Below are positions 40,304 to 49,497 of a stretch of 64,000 nucleotides of DNA, piece after piece. The notes beneath the pieces were generated by a model. It made no database searches. It was given only the letters and a program-made list of their open reading frames with translations, and was not told the origin of the DNA. Made by a program: the position numbers and the translations under genes. The DNA is from Pseudoxanthobacter soli DSM 19599 (lineage in GTDB: Bacteria; Pseudomonadota; Alphaproteobacteria; Rhizobiales; Segnochrobactraceae). Each line of letters opens with the position of its first letter. The stretch's first letter is position 1. Location of the stretch: positions 1 through 64,000 of the forward strand of contig CAMDHY010000003.1 in NCBI GenBank assembly GCA_945898215.1. The letters run 5' to 3'.

Positions 40304-41500
40304 GTGCGGCGCGTCTACGTCGTCGGAACCCACGACACCAAGGCCGAGGAACTGGCCTATCTCGCCGCCCTCGTGGCCGCCGAAGGGCTGCCGGTGGTGC
40401 GCGTCGACGTCGGCACGCGCCCGTCGGGCGCCGCCGTCGACGTCACCGCGGCCGAGGTCGCCGCCCACCATCCCGGCGGCGCCGGCGCCGTGCTCGGCCT
40501 CGACGACCGCGGCACGGCTGTGGCCGCCATGACCGAGGCCTTCGCCCGCTTCGCCGCGAGCCGCACCGACATCGGCGCGATCGTCGGCCTCGGCGGCGGC
40601 GGCGGCACCGCGATCGTCACCGCCGGCATGCGGCGGCTGCCCTACGGCGTGCCGAAGCTGATGGTCTCGACGCTCGCCTCCGGCGACGTCTCCCCCTACG
40701 TCGACATCTCCGACATCGTCTTCATGCCGGCCGTCACCGACATGGCCGGCCTGAATGGCCTCAGCCGCGTCATCCTGCACAACGCCGCCCAGGCGATCGC
40801 CGGCATGGCCCGTCATCCAGCGCCAACGAGTGCCGGCAAGCCGTCGATCGGGCTGACAATGTTCGGCGTCACCACGGCTTGCGTCATGGCGATCGTCGAG
40901 CGCCTCGGCGCCACCTACGACTGCATGGTCTTCCACGCCACCGGCACCGGCGGCCGCTCGATGGAGAAGCTCGCCGACAGCGGCCTGCTCACCGGCGTCA
41001 TCGACATCACCACGACCGAGGTCTGCGACCTGCTGCTCGGCGGCGTGTTGCCGGCGACGGAGGATCGCCTCGGCGCCATCGCCCGCACCCGCATTCCCTA
41101 TGTCGGCTCGGTCGGCGCCCTCGACATGGTGAACTTCTGGGCCCCCGACACCGTGCCGCCCGGCTTCCGCGACCGCACCCTCTATCGCCACAACCCCAAC
41201 GTCACGCTGATGCGGACGAACGCCGAGGAGGGCCGGCGCATCGGCATCTGGATCGGCGAGCGCCTCAACGCCTGCGAGGGCGAGGTGCGCTACCTCATCC
41301 CGGAAAAGGGCGTCTCGGCCCTCGACATCGACGGCGGCGCCTTCTTCGACCCGGAGGCCGACAACGCTCTGTTCGCGGCGCTGGAGGAGACCGTCCGCCA
41401 GACCGAGCGGCGCCGCATCGTGCGGCTGCCGCTGCACATCAACGACCCCGCCTTCGCCGCAGCCGCTGCGGCGACCTTCCTCGACATCTCGCAACGGTGA
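40304..41500 (+). CDS. Tm-1-like ATP-binding domain protein (UPF0261)
   Basis: This 398-residue protein has the Tm-1-like pattern [55 protein letters not shown] and [17 protein letters not shown]. In plants the domain is fused to a TIM-barrel domain in the Tm-1 virus-resistance protein; here the two parts are separate genes side by side. The bacterial role is unknown, probably in sugar-acid or related metabolism, since it lies near an ABC operon. The start is GTG after GGGGAGGGACG. Confidence 0.87.
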   Translation: MRRVYVVGTHDTKAEELAYLAALVAAEGLPVVRVDVGTRPSGAAVDVTAAEVAAHHPGGAGAVLGLDDRGTAVAAMTEAFARFAASRTDIGAIVGLGGGGGTAIVTAGMRRLPYGVPKLMVSTLASGDVSPYVDISDIVFMPAVTDMAGLNGLSRVILHNAAQAIAGMARHPAPTSAGKPSIGLTMFGVTTACVMAIVERLGATYDCMVFHATGTGGRSMEKLADSGLLTGVIDITTTEVCDLLLGGVLPATEDRLGAIARTRIPYVGSVGALDMVNFWAPDTVPPGFRDRTLYRHNPNVTLMRTNAEEGRRIGIWIGERLNACEGEVRYLIPEKGVSALDIDGGAFFDPEADNALFAALEETVRQTERRRIVRLPLHINDPAFAAAAAATFLDISQR

Positions 41501-41506
41501 GCCACG

Positions 41507-42349
41507 ATGCCCGCGATCCCCCGCCAGGACCTTCTCGACCGCTTCCGCACCCTGATCGCCGAGGGACGGCCGATCATCGGGGGCGGCGCCGGCACCGGCC
41601 TTTCCGCCAAGTCGGAGGAGGCCGGCGGCATCGACCTCATCGTCATCTACAATTCCGGCCGCTACCGCATGGCCGGCCGCGGCTCCGCCGCCGGCCTGCT
41701 CGCGTATGGCAACGCCAACGAGATCGTGAAGGAGATGGCGGTCGAGGTGCTGCCGGTGGTGAAGCGCACGCCGGTGCTCGCCGGCGTCAACGGCACCGAC
41801 CCGTTCGTGCTGATGCCGCAGTTCCTCGCCGAGCTGAAGGCGATGGGCTTCTCCGGCGTGCAGAACTTCCCGACCATCGGCCTGTTCGACGGTACCATGC
41901 GCCAGAGCTTCGAGGAGACCGGCATGGGCTACGGGCTGGAGGTCGACATGATCGCCACAGCCCACGGCCTCGACATGCTGACCACCCCTTACGTCTTCAA
42001 CCCGGACGAGGCCGTCGCCATGACGAAGGCCGGCGCCGACATCGTCGTCGCCCACATGGGCGTGACGACGGGCGGCACGATCGGCGCCTCGTCGGCGAAG
42101 ACGCTTCAGAGCTGCGTCACCGAGATCGACGCCATCGCGGCCGCGGCCCGCAGCGTGCGCGGCGATGTCATCGTGCTCTGCCACGGCGGCCCGATCGCCA
42201 TGCCCGAGGACGCCCGCTTCATCCTGGAACACTGCGACGGCATCCACGGCTTCTACGGCGCGAGCTCGATGGAGCGGCTGCCGGCCGAGGCGGCGATCCG
42301 CGACCAGACCGCCCACTTCAAGGCGCTCGCGCTGAAGCCGCGTGGCTGA
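41507..42349 (+). CDS. Phosphoenolpyruvate hydrolase-family TIM-barrel protein
   Basis: The 280-residue protein starts [20 protein letters not shown] and has [57 protein letters not shown] and [16 protein letters not shown]. This is the PEP-hydrolase-like/Tm-1 C-terminal TIM-barrel family. It lies 6 bp after the Tm-1-like gene, so the two proteins probably form one functional unit like the fused eukaryotic protein. No catalytic reaction has been settled. Confidence 0.87.
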   Translation: MPAIPRQDLLDRFRTLIAEGRPIIGGGAGTGLSAKSEEAGGIDLIVIYNSGRYRMAGRGSAAGLLAYGNANEIVKEMAVEVLPVVKRTPVLAGVNGTDPFVLMPQFLAELKAMGFSGVQNFPTIGLFDGTMRQSFEETGMGYGLEVDMIATAHGLDMLTTPYVFNPDEAVAMTKAGADIVVAHMGVTTGGTIGASSAKTLQSCVTEIDAIAAAARSVRGDVIVLCHGGPIAMPEDARFILEHCDGIHGFYGASSMERLPAEAAIRDQTAHFKALALKPRG

Positions 42350-42375
42350 CGCCCCCTGCGAAGGAGATCCCGACG

Positions 42376-42798
42376 ATGGCGAAGGCAGGTGACGCCTATT
42401 TCGCATTTCCGCACCAGGTTGAGGCGTTCGGCTTCGACTGGGGTCGGCTGGCTCTGACGGTCGGACCTAGCGTGAACGGGGCCGGGCGCTTCTCGGGTGG
42501 CGTCGTCGACGTCGCGCCGGGGATGGGCCATGCCCGCCACAACCACCCCGGCGCCGAGGAGATCATCTTCGTCGTCTCCGGCACCGGCGAGCAGATGGTT
42601 GAGGACGACGAGGGCCGTCCGATCACCCGCGACGTCGGGCCGGGCTGCACGATCTACGTTCCCGAGAGCCGCTATCACGCGACCCTCAACACCGGCCCCG
42701 GGCCGATGCGGCTGTTCGTCGTCTACTCGCCGGCCGGTCCCGAGCTCGCGCTCCGCGACCTGCCGGACTTCCGCCTCATCCCGCCGGACGCGGGCTGA
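42376..42798 (+). CDS. Cupin-domain protein
   Basis: The 140-residue single cupin has motif 1 in GMGHARHNHPGAEEIIFVVSG (two His and a Glu as metal ligands) and a second-motif strand ending PESRYHATLNTGPGP with a further His. It starts at the ATG of 42376 after GAAGGAGATC. It closes the Tm-1-like operon. Cupins of this type act as sugar isomerases, dioxygenases or simple binding proteins; the exact function is not readable. Confidence 0.88.
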   Translation: MAKAGDAYFAFPHQVEAFGFDWGRLALTVGPSVNGAGRFSGGVVDVAPGMGHARHNHPGAEEIIFVVSGTGEQMVEDDEGRPITRDVGPGCTIYVPESRYHATLNTGPGPMRLFVVYSPAGPELALRDLPDFRLIPPDAG

Positions 42799-42808
42799 GG
42801 CCGGCGGT

Positions 42809-44017
42809 TCAGGCGGCGCCGCCGCGGTTCCAGCCGCGGCCGGCCTCGCCGAACATCTCGTAGCCGTCGGCGGTGACGGCCAGCGTATCTTCGAGCTTGA
42901 TGAAGCCGCGCGTCGGGTGGAGCATCGTCGTCTCCACCGACAGCACCATCCCGGCCTGCAGCGGGTGGGCCGCGTCGACGCCCTTGTAGGTGACCGGATG
43001 GTTGGTCATCAGGAACGGCGCCTCGTGGCTGATCAGCCCCATACCGTGGGCGAAGAAGTCGGTGAAGGCCGCCACCTTCGAGGCCTTCAGCACGCCCTCG
43101 GCGTGGGCGATGACGTCGCCGCCGAGGGTGCCGGCGCGGATCTTCGAGAACGCCGCCTGCTGCACCACCTCGACCTCGGCAAGCAGGTCCTCGAGCTCCG
43201 CGTCCGGCGCGCCGAGCACGCCCATCCGGCAGAGATCGCCGATATAGCCGTGGAAGTTGCCGCCGGAATCGATCGACAGCACCTCGCCCGGCTGCCACGC
43301 CTGGGATGACGCCGCCCGGTTGTGGCTCGCCCCCAGCGTCAAGAGGCAGTACTCGAACTGCAGGCCGCGGCTGGTCTCCTCGCGGCGCAGGCGCTCGATG
43401 ATGTCGGTCTTGGTCGAGCCTGCGCGCGCGCCGGCGATCGTCGCCATCATCGCCTCGGTGATGAGTTCCGAGGCCGACTTCAGGAGTGCCAGTTCCCCCG
43501 GTGTCTTCACCGCCCGCAGCCGCTCGAGCGTGTGGGTGGCGTCGACGAAGGTCGCCCCCCCGAGGCGCTCGGAGAGCACGCGGTAGGCGTCGAGCGGCAG
43601 GAAGCCCGGCTCGATGCCGATGCGGGCGCCGGCCTTGCCGAGCTTGCCGACATGGTCGGCGGCGCGCGCGGCGGCGTCCGTCGAGCCCCACGTCTCGGCG
43701 TGCACGGCCGGCGTCCAGAACGGCCGGTTGTGGTGCTCGCCGCCTTCCATGCGGTTGGCGACGAAGGCGGAATTTTCCGGCTTGCCGCGCTCGTAGACGA
43801 CGACCGGCAGGTAGCGGCTGTGGCCGATCGCATCCATCGCCGAGAAGAAGATGAAGCGGTAGCCGCCGAGCAGATACTGGGTGTTGTGCTTGGAGGTGGC
43901 GAGCAGGACATCGATGCCGGCCGCCTCCATCAGGGCGTCGAGGCGGTCGGTGTCGAACGGCACCGGGATCGCCCCTCCCTGCGAGGCCGCCGCTGCCTGA
44001 GATGGCACGTGCTTCAC
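42809..44017 (-). CDS. M24-family Xaa-Pro/creatinase-type metallopeptidase
   Basis: The 402-residue protein has an N-terminal creatinase-like domain (RLDALMEAAGIDVLLATSKH) and a pita-bread domain with all metal ligands: LSIDSGGNFHGYIGDLCRMG (two Asp), FAHGMGLISHEAPF (His), VLSVETTML (Glu) and FIKLEDTLAV (Glu). It may cleave an N-terminal dipeptide or an amidine/amide of a small substrate. GTG at 44017 is preferred because GGGAGGAATTCTC precedes it; the ATG further upstream would place the start over an operator-like palindrome. Confidence 0.88.
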   Translation of the reverse strand: MKHVPSQAAAASQGGAIPVPFDTDRLDALMEAAGIDVLLATSKHNTQYLLGGYRFIFFSAMDAIGHSRYLPVVVYERGKPENSAFVANRMEGGEHHNRPFWTPAVHAETWGSTDAAARAADHVGKLGKAGARIGIEPGFLPLDAYRVLSERLGGATFVDATHTLERLRAVKTPGELALLKSASELITEAMMATIAGARAGSTKTDIIERLRREETSRGLQFEYCLLTLGASHNRAASSQAWQPGEVLSIDSGGNFHGYIGDLCRMGVLGAPDAELEDLLAEVEVVQQAAFSKIRAGTLGGDVIAHAEGVLKASKVAAFTDFFAHGMGLISHEAPFLMTNHPVTYKGVDAAHPLQAGMVLSVETTMLHPTRGFIKLEDTLAVTADGYEMFGEAGRGWNRGGAA

Positions 44018-44074
44018 GAGAATTCCTCCCTGTGACGAGCCCGAGGCTTGCGCCTTCGCGAGGCGACGCCTTCT

Positions 44075-44087
44075 CTGGTCGGACCAG
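44075..44087 (-). promoter_or_regulatory. FadR-type operator candidate upstream of the M24 peptidase
   Basis: CTGGTCGGACCAG has perfect 6-bp arms around a central G and is close to the E. coli FadR box. It lies about 60 bp before the peptidase start. Confidence 0.65.
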
Positions 44088-44155
44088 TTAGGCACAACGC
44101 TGGCGGGTCGTCCAGCGGGGTCGGCGGGCGCCGGACCGGCGCCCGCCGGGGCTCG

Positions 44156-44743
44156 TCAGGTGTGGCGGATCTCGGTGCCGAGCACCTTCAGGCACTCGCG
44201 CATGAAGGCAGACAGCGCCGTCCAGCCCTTGGCCGACACCATCGTGCCGTCGACCATCGCCTCGGTCGGCGACAGGTCGACATAGGTGCCACCGGCGAGC
44301 CGCACCTCGGGCTCGCAGGCGCCGAGCGCCGCGACGCGCTTGCCCTTCACGACGCCGTCGACGGCGATCAGGATCTGCACGCCGTGGCAGATCGTGAAGA
44401 TCGGCTTGCCCGCCTCGTGGAAGTGCCGGACGATCGCCTGGATGCGCTTGTCGGTGCGGATGTACTCCGGGCCACGCCCGCCGGCGCAGTAGACGGCGTC
44501 GTACTGCTCGGGCTTCACCTCCGAGAACGACTTGTTGATGACGAAGTCGTGCCCGAGCTTCTCCGTATAGGTCTGGTGACCCTCGAAGTCGTGCAGCGAC
44601 GTCTTCAGGATGTCGCCGGCGTTCTTGTCGGGGCAGATGACGTGGACGGTGTGGCCGACGGCCTCCATGCCCTGCTGGAAGACGAAGATCTCGTATTCCT
44701 CGGTGAAGTCGCCCGTCAACATGAGGATCTTCTTGCCAGGCAT
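44156..44743 (-). CDS. DJ-1/PfpI family protein
   Basis: The 195-residue protein starts KILMLTGDFTEEYEIFVFQQ and has the nucleophile elbow TICHGVQILIA with the reactive Cys, and YCAGGRGPEYIRTD. It belongs to the DJ-1/PfpI superfamily, which includes glyoxalase III, amidase and protease members; in this family the neighbouring Asp/Glu of GGRGPEYI is typical of a protease-like subgroup. It is on the same strand as the M24 peptidase gene but separated by an operator-like site. Confidence 0.88.
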   Translation of the reverse strand: MPGKKILMLTGDFTEEYEIFVFQQGMEAVGHTVHVICPDKNAGDILKTSLHDFEGHQTYTEKLGHDFVINKSFSEVKPEQYDAVYCAGGRGPEYIRTDKRIQAIVRHFHEAGKPIFTICHGVQILIAVDGVVKGKRVAALGACEPEVRLAGGTYVDLSPTEAMVDGTMVSAKGWTALSAFMRECLKVLGTEIRHT

Positions 44744-44864
44744 CGAACGGTTCCTTCCCAGACTGTCGCGTTGAAGCGTGTAGCGTTGTCGTTGCCCCTC
44801 GGCGGGGGATGGCGGTGCGCCGGCCGGGGCCGGCGGGTGGTGAGGGGCGGCGCCGGGCGCCGCG

Positions 44865-45575
44865 TCAGATCTCGAAGGCGGGCAGCAGCCGCTGGCGCGA
44901 GCGGGCGATGTGGTCGTGCATGGCGGCCGCCGCGGCGGCGCCGTCACCGCTCGCGAAGGCGTCCAGCAGCGCCTGGTGCTCGGTGAGCGCCTCCTCGGTG
45001 ACGCGGGCGTGGAACATCAGGCGGAAGATGTGGAAGTGCGTGTGCTGGTGGGCGAGCGTGTGGCGGATCAGCTCGTTGCCGGCGAACTCCAGGATGCGGT
45101 CGTGGAAGACGGCGTCCTGGCGGGCGAAGGCGGAGTAGCGGCGGCGGGCGTCCTCGCCGCTGCCGGCGGTCATGGCCCCCGCGAGCTCCTGCAGCACGGC
45201 GAGCCGCTCGGCGGTCATCGCCTCGGCGGCGCGGCGGGCGCTGTCGGGCTCGAGCAGCAGGCGCAGTTCGTAGAGCTCGTCGAACTGGCGGCGTGAGATC
45301 TGCGGGGCGGCGCTGTAGCCGATCAGGTGGGTCTTCACCACCAGCCCCTCGCCCTCGAGGCGGCCGAGCGCCTCGCGGATCGGGGTGTGCGAGACCTGCA
45401 GTTCGCGGACGAGAGTGTCGACGGTGATGCGGGCGCCGGGCGCGATCTTCAGGCCCATCAGCTGGGCGAGGATCGCCTCGTACACCTTCTCAGCCAGTCC
45501 GTTGTGGCGCTGGATGGCCGTCATGTCCGCGCGGCGGTCCTCGAGTCTCGGTTGTGGTCGGCTGGAGTTTCGCAT
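44865..45575 (-). CDS. GntR-family regulator with FCD domain
   Basis: The 236-residue regulator has a GntR winged helix (ITVDTLVRELQVSHTPIREAL, GRLEGEGLVVKTHLIGY) and an FCD ligand domain (ELYELRLLLEPDSARRAAEAM, DAVFHDRILEFAGNELI, TEEALTEHQALLDAFASGD). The metal histidines of the FCD fold are visible. It is divergent from the Ldh2-alcohol dehydrogenase-hydrolase operon, which is its likely target. The start at 45575 has AAGGGG in front; the ATG at 45524 is an alternative. Confidence 0.88.
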   Translation of the reverse strand: MRNSSRPQPRLEDRRADMTAIQRHNGLAEKVYEAILAQLMGLKIAPGARITVDTLVRELQVSHTPIREALGRLEGEGLVVKTHLIGYSAAPQISRRQFDELYELRLLLEPDSARRAAEAMTAERLAVLQELAGAMTAGSGEDARRRYSAFARQDAVFHDRILEFAGNELIRHTLAHQHTHFHIFRLMFHARVTEEALTEHQALLDAFASGDGAAAAAAMHDHIARSRQRLLPAFEI

Positions 45576-45620
45576 GGCCGCCCCTTGACAGGTCAGACAG
45601 CTAGCACGATGCTCCGCGCC

Positions 45621-45655
45621 AATCAATACGATATCCTATACAATCCGATATTGGA
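45621..45655. promoter_or_regulatory. Operator/promoter candidate of the divergent GntR-Ldh2 pair
   Basis: An AT-rich stretch contains CAATACGATATCC and TATACAATCCGATATTG. CAATA/TATTG arms are 30 bp apart end to end, and an ATTGTATAGGAT-like core (minus strand) resembles GntR/FCD operators of the TnGTATACnA type. The exact boundaries are uncertain. Confidence 0.45.
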
Positions 45656-45662
45656 CAGGGCG

Positions 45663-46496
45663 ATGCGGATACCCAGTCCCGAGGCACTCGATCTCGCCGC
45701 CCGGCTGCTGCGCCAGCGGGGGGGTCCGCCGGCGCACGCCGATCTGCAGGCGGCCGTTCTCGTCGCCGCCGAGCGCAAGGGGCATCCCTCGCACGGCCTG
45801 CAGCGGCTGCCGCGCCTGCTCCTGCGCATCGAGCGCGGACTGATCGACCCGGCGGCGGAAGGCGCGTTCGTCTGGCGCGCCGCCGCCTTTCTCTGCGGCG
45901 AAGGCGAGAACGGCCTCGGGCCGGTCGTCGGCGAGAGGGCGATCGGCCTCCTCGCGGAGCGCATCGGCGAGACCGGCATCGCCGTCGCCGCGGTCCGCAA
46001 CGCCAACCACCTCGGCATGCTCGCGCACTATGTCGAGAAGATCGCCGAACACGGCTGCATTGGCCTGGCGCTATCGTCCAGCGAGGCGCTGGTGCACCCG
46101 CACGGCGGCACGCGGGCGCTCCTCGGCACCAACCCGGTCGCCGTCGCCGTGCCCGTCGCGGGTGCGCCGCCGTTCGTCGTCGATCTCGCCACCAGCGTCG
46201 TCTCGATGGGCAAGGTCCATCACTACGCCGCCACGGGTGCGCCGCTCGAGCCGGGCTGGGCGAAGGACGGCGACGGCCGGCCGACCACCGACGCGACGCG
46301 GGCGAAGGCCGGCGCCATCGCCCCCTTCGGCGGCGCCAAGGGCTACGCCCTCGGCCTCGCCTTCGAGCTGCTGGTGGCCATGCCCGGCGACGGCGCCCGC
46401 CGCCGCGCCGACCGGGCCGACCGGGACGGCTTCGAGATCGCCCCCGCTTTGCTCGCCACCCTGCACGACCTGTCGCGGGCGGGCTGTCCTGCCTGA
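45663..46496 (+). CDS. Ldh2-family (malate/lactate/ureidoglycolate) dehydrogenase with internal deletion
   Basis: The protein has 277 residues where family members have about 330-350. The N-terminal part is normal: GHPSHGLQRLPRLLLRIERG, RNANHLGMLAHYVEKIA (catalytic His), LLGTNPVAVAVPVAG and FGGAKGYALGLAFELLVA. It then jumps directly to MPGDGARRRADRADRDGFEI, the usual near-C-terminal motif, skipping about 70-80 residues without breaking the frame. It may be non-functional or changed in specificity. The ATG at 45609 is an alternative start. Confidence 0.75.
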   Translation: MRIPSPEALDLAARLLRQRGGPPAHADLQAAVLVAAERKGHPSHGLQRLPRLLLRIERGLIDPAAEGAFVWRAAAFLCGEGENGLGPVVGERAIGLLAERIGETGIAVAAVRNANHLGMLAHYVEKIAEHGCIGLALSSSEALVHPHGGTRALLGTNPVAVAVPVAGAPPFVVDLATSVVSMGKVHHYAATGAPLEPGWAKDGDGRPTTDATRAKAGAIAPFGGAKGYALGLAFELLVAMPGDGARRRADRADRDGFEIAPALLATLHDLSRAGCPA

Positions 46497-46549
46497 CGCC
46501 TTCCAGAAACGACTGCACCCAAACCGCAGCACGCGCGAGGACCCAGCCG

Positions 46550-47773
46550 ATGAGCCTGTTCGCCGCCCTCCGGCTTCCTCGCGAGATCCTCTTCGGCGCC
46601 GGCCAGGCCGACGCCGTCGGCATGGTCACCGCCCGCCACGGCAAGCGCGCCCTCGTCTGCACCGACGCGCGCTTCGCCGGCACGGCGGCGTTCGAGCGCC
46701 TGCTCGGCGCCCTCGAGGCGGCCGGGCTCACCGTCTCCGCCTTCGACGCGGTCGAGCCGGACGTGCCGACGGGCAACGTCGACGCCAGCGTCGCCCACGC
46801 CCGCGGCTTCACGCCGGACGTCGTCGTCGGCATCGGCGGCGGCTCGTGCCTCGACATGGCGAAGTGCACCGCCCTCCTCGTCCGCCACGGCGGCGGGCTC
46901 GCCGACTACTACGGCGAGTTCCGCGTTCCCGGGCCGACGCTGCCGGTCGTCGCCGTGCCGACCACCGCCGGCACCGGCTCGGAGGTCACCCCCGTCGCCG
47001 TCGTCTCCGACGAGAGCCGCACCCTCAAGGTCGGCATCTCCAGCCCGTGGCTGATCCCCGTCGCCGCAATCTGCGACCCCGACCTCACGATGACCTGCCC
47101 GCGCGGGCTGACGGCGATCGCCGGCGCGGACGCCCTCACCCACGCCATCGAGGCCTACACGGCGGTGCGCCGCGACGCCGATGCCCGGCTGCCACAGGAG
47201 CGCGTCTTCGTCGGCAAGGGCGCCCTCAGCGACCACTTCGCGCTGCTCGCCATCCGCCTCCTCGGGGCGAGCCTCGAGCGCGCCTGCACTGACGGCGCCG
47301 ACGCGGCCGCCCGTGCGGACGTCATGCTCGGCGCGCTCGCCGCTGGCTGCGCCTTCGGGACCGCCGGGACCGGCGCGGCGCACGCCGTGCAGCACCCGGT
47401 CGGCGCCGTCACCGGCACGCCGCACGGCCTCGGCGTCGCGGCGATGCTGCCCTACGTGATGGCCTACAACCGGCCGGTGTCAGTGCCAGCCTTCGCCGAC
47501 ATCGCCGACGCCTTCGGCCTGTCGCCCGATGACGGCTCCCCCGAGGGAAAGGCCGCGGCCGCGATCGCCGAGGTGTCGCGGCTGTTTGCGGCGATTGGTA
47601 TTCCCGTGGACCTGAAGGCATTGGGCCTGCCGGCCGACCGCCTCGACTGGACGGCCGAGCAGGCGATCGGCATCGACCGGTTGGTGAAGAATAACGCCCG
47701 CCCCATCGACCCCACCGAGATGCGCCGGCTCGTGGGCGCCGCCTATGGCGGACGCCTGTCGGCCGTCGGCTGA
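46550..47773 (+). CDS. Iron-containing alcohol dehydrogenase (group III)
   Basis: This 407-residue protein has VVVGIGGGSCLDMAKCTALL (NAD loop), VPTTAGTGSEVTPVAVVSDE, IAGADALTHAIEAYTAV (metal Asp and His) and GTAGTGAAHAVQHPVGAVTG with another His ligand. It is a Fe-dependent dehydrogenase acting on a small alcohol, such as a maleylacetate-, glycerol- or lactaldehyde-type substrate. It follows the Ldh2 gene by 53 bp and precedes a hydrolase, suggesting a three-gene catabolic operon. Confidence 0.9.
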   Translation: MSLFAALRLPREILFGAGQADAVGMVTARHGKRALVCTDARFAGTAAFERLLGALEAAGLTVSAFDAVEPDVPTGNVDASVAHARGFTPDVVVGIGGGSCLDMAKCTALLVRHGGGLADYYGEFRVPGPTLPVVAVPTTAGTGSEVTPVAVVSDESRTLKVGISSPWLIPVAAICDPDLTMTCPRGLTAIAGADALTHAIEAYTAVRRDADARLPQERVFVGKGALSDHFALLAIRLLGASLERACTDGADAAARADVMLGALAAGCAFGTAGTGAAHAVQHPVGAVTGTPHGLGVAAMLPYVMAYNRPVSVPAFADIADAFGLSPDDGSPEGKAAAAIAEVSRLFAAIGIPVDLKALGLPADRLDWTAEQAIGIDRLVKNNARPIDPTEMRRLVGAAYGGRLSAVG

Positions 47774-47791
47774 ACGAGAGAGACCGAGCCG

Positions 47792-48637
47792 TTGACCACC
47801 GACCCCTTCCGCACCCGCGACCACGTAACCGACTTCGACGACAAGGTCGCCGCCTACCGCGAGCGCAGCGCGGCGACGCGGGGGAGACTGCGCACCGTGA
47901 CCGTGCGCACCGGCGACGCCGCGGGAGAGGTGCTCGACCTGTTCTTCCCCGCCCCGGACAGCCACCCCGCCGCCGACGATGCGGCGCGCCCGGTGCACCT
48001 GTTCATCCACGGCGGCTACTGGCGGATGTTCTCCAAGGACGACTTCTCCTATGTCGCCGACACCGTCACCGCGACCGGCGCCATCGCCGCCGTGCTCGAC
48101 TACGCGCTGATGCCGTCGGTGCGGCTTTCCGACATCGTCGGCCAGGTACGGCGCGCGCGGCGGTGGATCGCCGACACCATCGCCGAACACGGCGGCGACC
48201 CCGCCCGTGTCACCGTCTCCGGCCATTCGGCCGGCGCGCACCTCGCGACCTTCCTGTTCTCCGCCGACCAGCCGGACCCAGTCGCCGGCGCCCTTCTTCT
48301 CGGCGGCCTCTACGACCTCCGCCCGCTGCAGTCGTCCTTCCTGCAGCCACTGATCGGCCTGACCGACGAGGAGGTGCGGTCGCTCTCGCCGATCGACCAC
48401 CGCCACAGCCCGGCGACGCGCGTGCGCGTGTTGTGGGGCGACCGCGAGACGCCACCGTTCCACGAGCAGGGGAGGGCCTTTGCCGGCCACCTTCGAGATC
48501 AGGGCGCGGATGTCGTCGCCATGGCGCTCGCCGACGCCGATCATATGAGCAGCGCCCTCGACCTCGGCTCCCCGGACACCGAGACGGGCCGCCACCTCGT
48601 CGGGCTGATCGCCGGTGAGGGAGACCGCCGCCCCTGA
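47792..48637 (+). CDS. Alpha/beta hydrolase, kynurenine formamidase-like
   Basis: The 281-residue alpha/beta hydrolase has the HGG motif FIHGGYWRMFSKDDFSY, the nucleophile elbow VSGHSAGAHLATFLF and a late DADHMSSALDLG His. The HGGYW type with this spacing is common in arylformamidases and related esterases. The start is TTG, 18 bp after the dehydrogenase stop, with GAGAGAG in front. It is last in the operon and convergent with the EAL gene. Confidence 0.82.
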   Translation: MTTDPFRTRDHVTDFDDKVAAYRERSAATRGRLRTVTVRTGDAAGEVLDLFFPAPDSHPAADDAARPVHLFIHGGYWRMFSKDDFSYVADTVTATGAIAAVLDYALMPSVRLSDIVGQVRRARRWIADTIAEHGGDPARVTVSGHSAGAHLATFLFSADQPDPVAGALLLGGLYDLRPLQSSFLQPLIGLTDEEVRSLSPIDHRHSPATRVRVLWGDRETPPFHEQGRAFAGHLRDQGADVVAMALADADHMSSALDLGSPDTETGRHLVGLIAGEGDRRP

Positions 48638-48644
48638 CCCGACG

Positions 48645-49388
48645 CTACGGCCAGGTCGGCTCGGCGAGGGCGGCGAAGGCCGGCTTCGCGAACAGGTAGC
48701 CCTGCATCAGCCGCACCCCGAGATTGCGCAGGCAACGGTACTCGTCGACCGTCTCGACGCCCTCGCAGATCGCCGCGATCTCGAGATCGTGCAGCTTCCG
48801 CAGCACGTTCGCCACGATCGCCCGTTTCGCGCGGTCGGTGTCGACGTCGCGCACGAGGTCCATGTCGATCTTGACGAAGTCCGGCTGGAACTGGGCGAGC
48901 AGCCGCAGCCCCGAATAGCCGGAGCCGAAGTCGTCGATCGCCGTCTTGAAGCCGATCGCCCGGTAGGCGTTGAGGATGCCGAGGAGGTGCGCGGTATCGA
49001 CGCGCTCCGTCTCGGTGAACTCGAACAGGATGTTCTGCAACGGAAAGTTCGCGCGCCCGGCGGCGAGCAGCGTCTGGCGGATGCAGGCGCGCGGCTCGTA
49101 GACGGCATTGGGCAGGAAGTTGATCGACAGCAGCGCGCCGTCGCCGGCGAGGCCGAGGCCGGCGGCGAGATCGATCGCCGTCGTCCGGCAGAGCTGGTCG
49201 AAGGCATAGCGGCTGTCGTCGGAGATCTGCGACAGCACGAAGCCGGCATCCTCGCCGGCTGCGCCGCGCACCAGGGCCTCCTGGGCGAGGACCTTTCGCT
49301 CCACCACGTCGATGATCGGCTGGAAGGCCATCGAAATCGGCTGCTCGAACCGGGCACCGCCCCGGCACGCCTGACACCCACTCGCCAT
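48645..49388 (-). CDS. Stand-alone EAL-domain protein (c-di-GMP phosphodiesterase type)
   Basis: A protein of 247 residues. All main EAL residues are visible: LAQEALVRG, LSINFLPNAV, LFEFTETERVD, TAIDDFGSGYSGLR, FVKIDMDLV and AICEGVETVDEYRCL, ending QGYLFAKP. It therefore probably degrades c-di-GMP. A short N-terminal tail has a CxxC pair (SGCQACRGG), which could bind metal or sense redox; this is a guess. The ATG at 49388 is preferred over a TTG at 49457. No GGDEF domain is attached. Confidence 0.88.
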   Translation of the reverse strand: MASGCQACRGGARFEQPISMAFQPIIDVVERKVLAQEALVRGAAGEDAGFVLSQISDDSRYAFDQLCRTTAIDLAAGLGLAGDGALLSINFLPNAVYEPRACIRQTLLAAGRANFPLQNILFEFTETERVDTAHLLGILNAYRAIGFKTAIDDFGSGYSGLRLLAQFQPDFVKIDMDLVRDVDTDRAKRAIVANVLRKLHDLEIAAICEGVETVDEYRCLRNLGVRLMQGYLFAKPAFAALAEPTWP

Positions 49389-49497
49389 CCGCTGGAAACT
49401 TTCCGACCGCTTCTTCCACCTGCTCCTCTTGGTACTGCCTCGGCTTGCTTGCGCCAAGCCAGCCTCAGAGCGCCCCCTTTGCGGGGGTGGGCGGTGG

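Noticed and set aside
39542-42406. 954-residue minus-strand open frame
   Set aside because: Only the first 648 bp from the left (the TetR gene) look like protein. The rest is antisense to the Tm-1-like operon.
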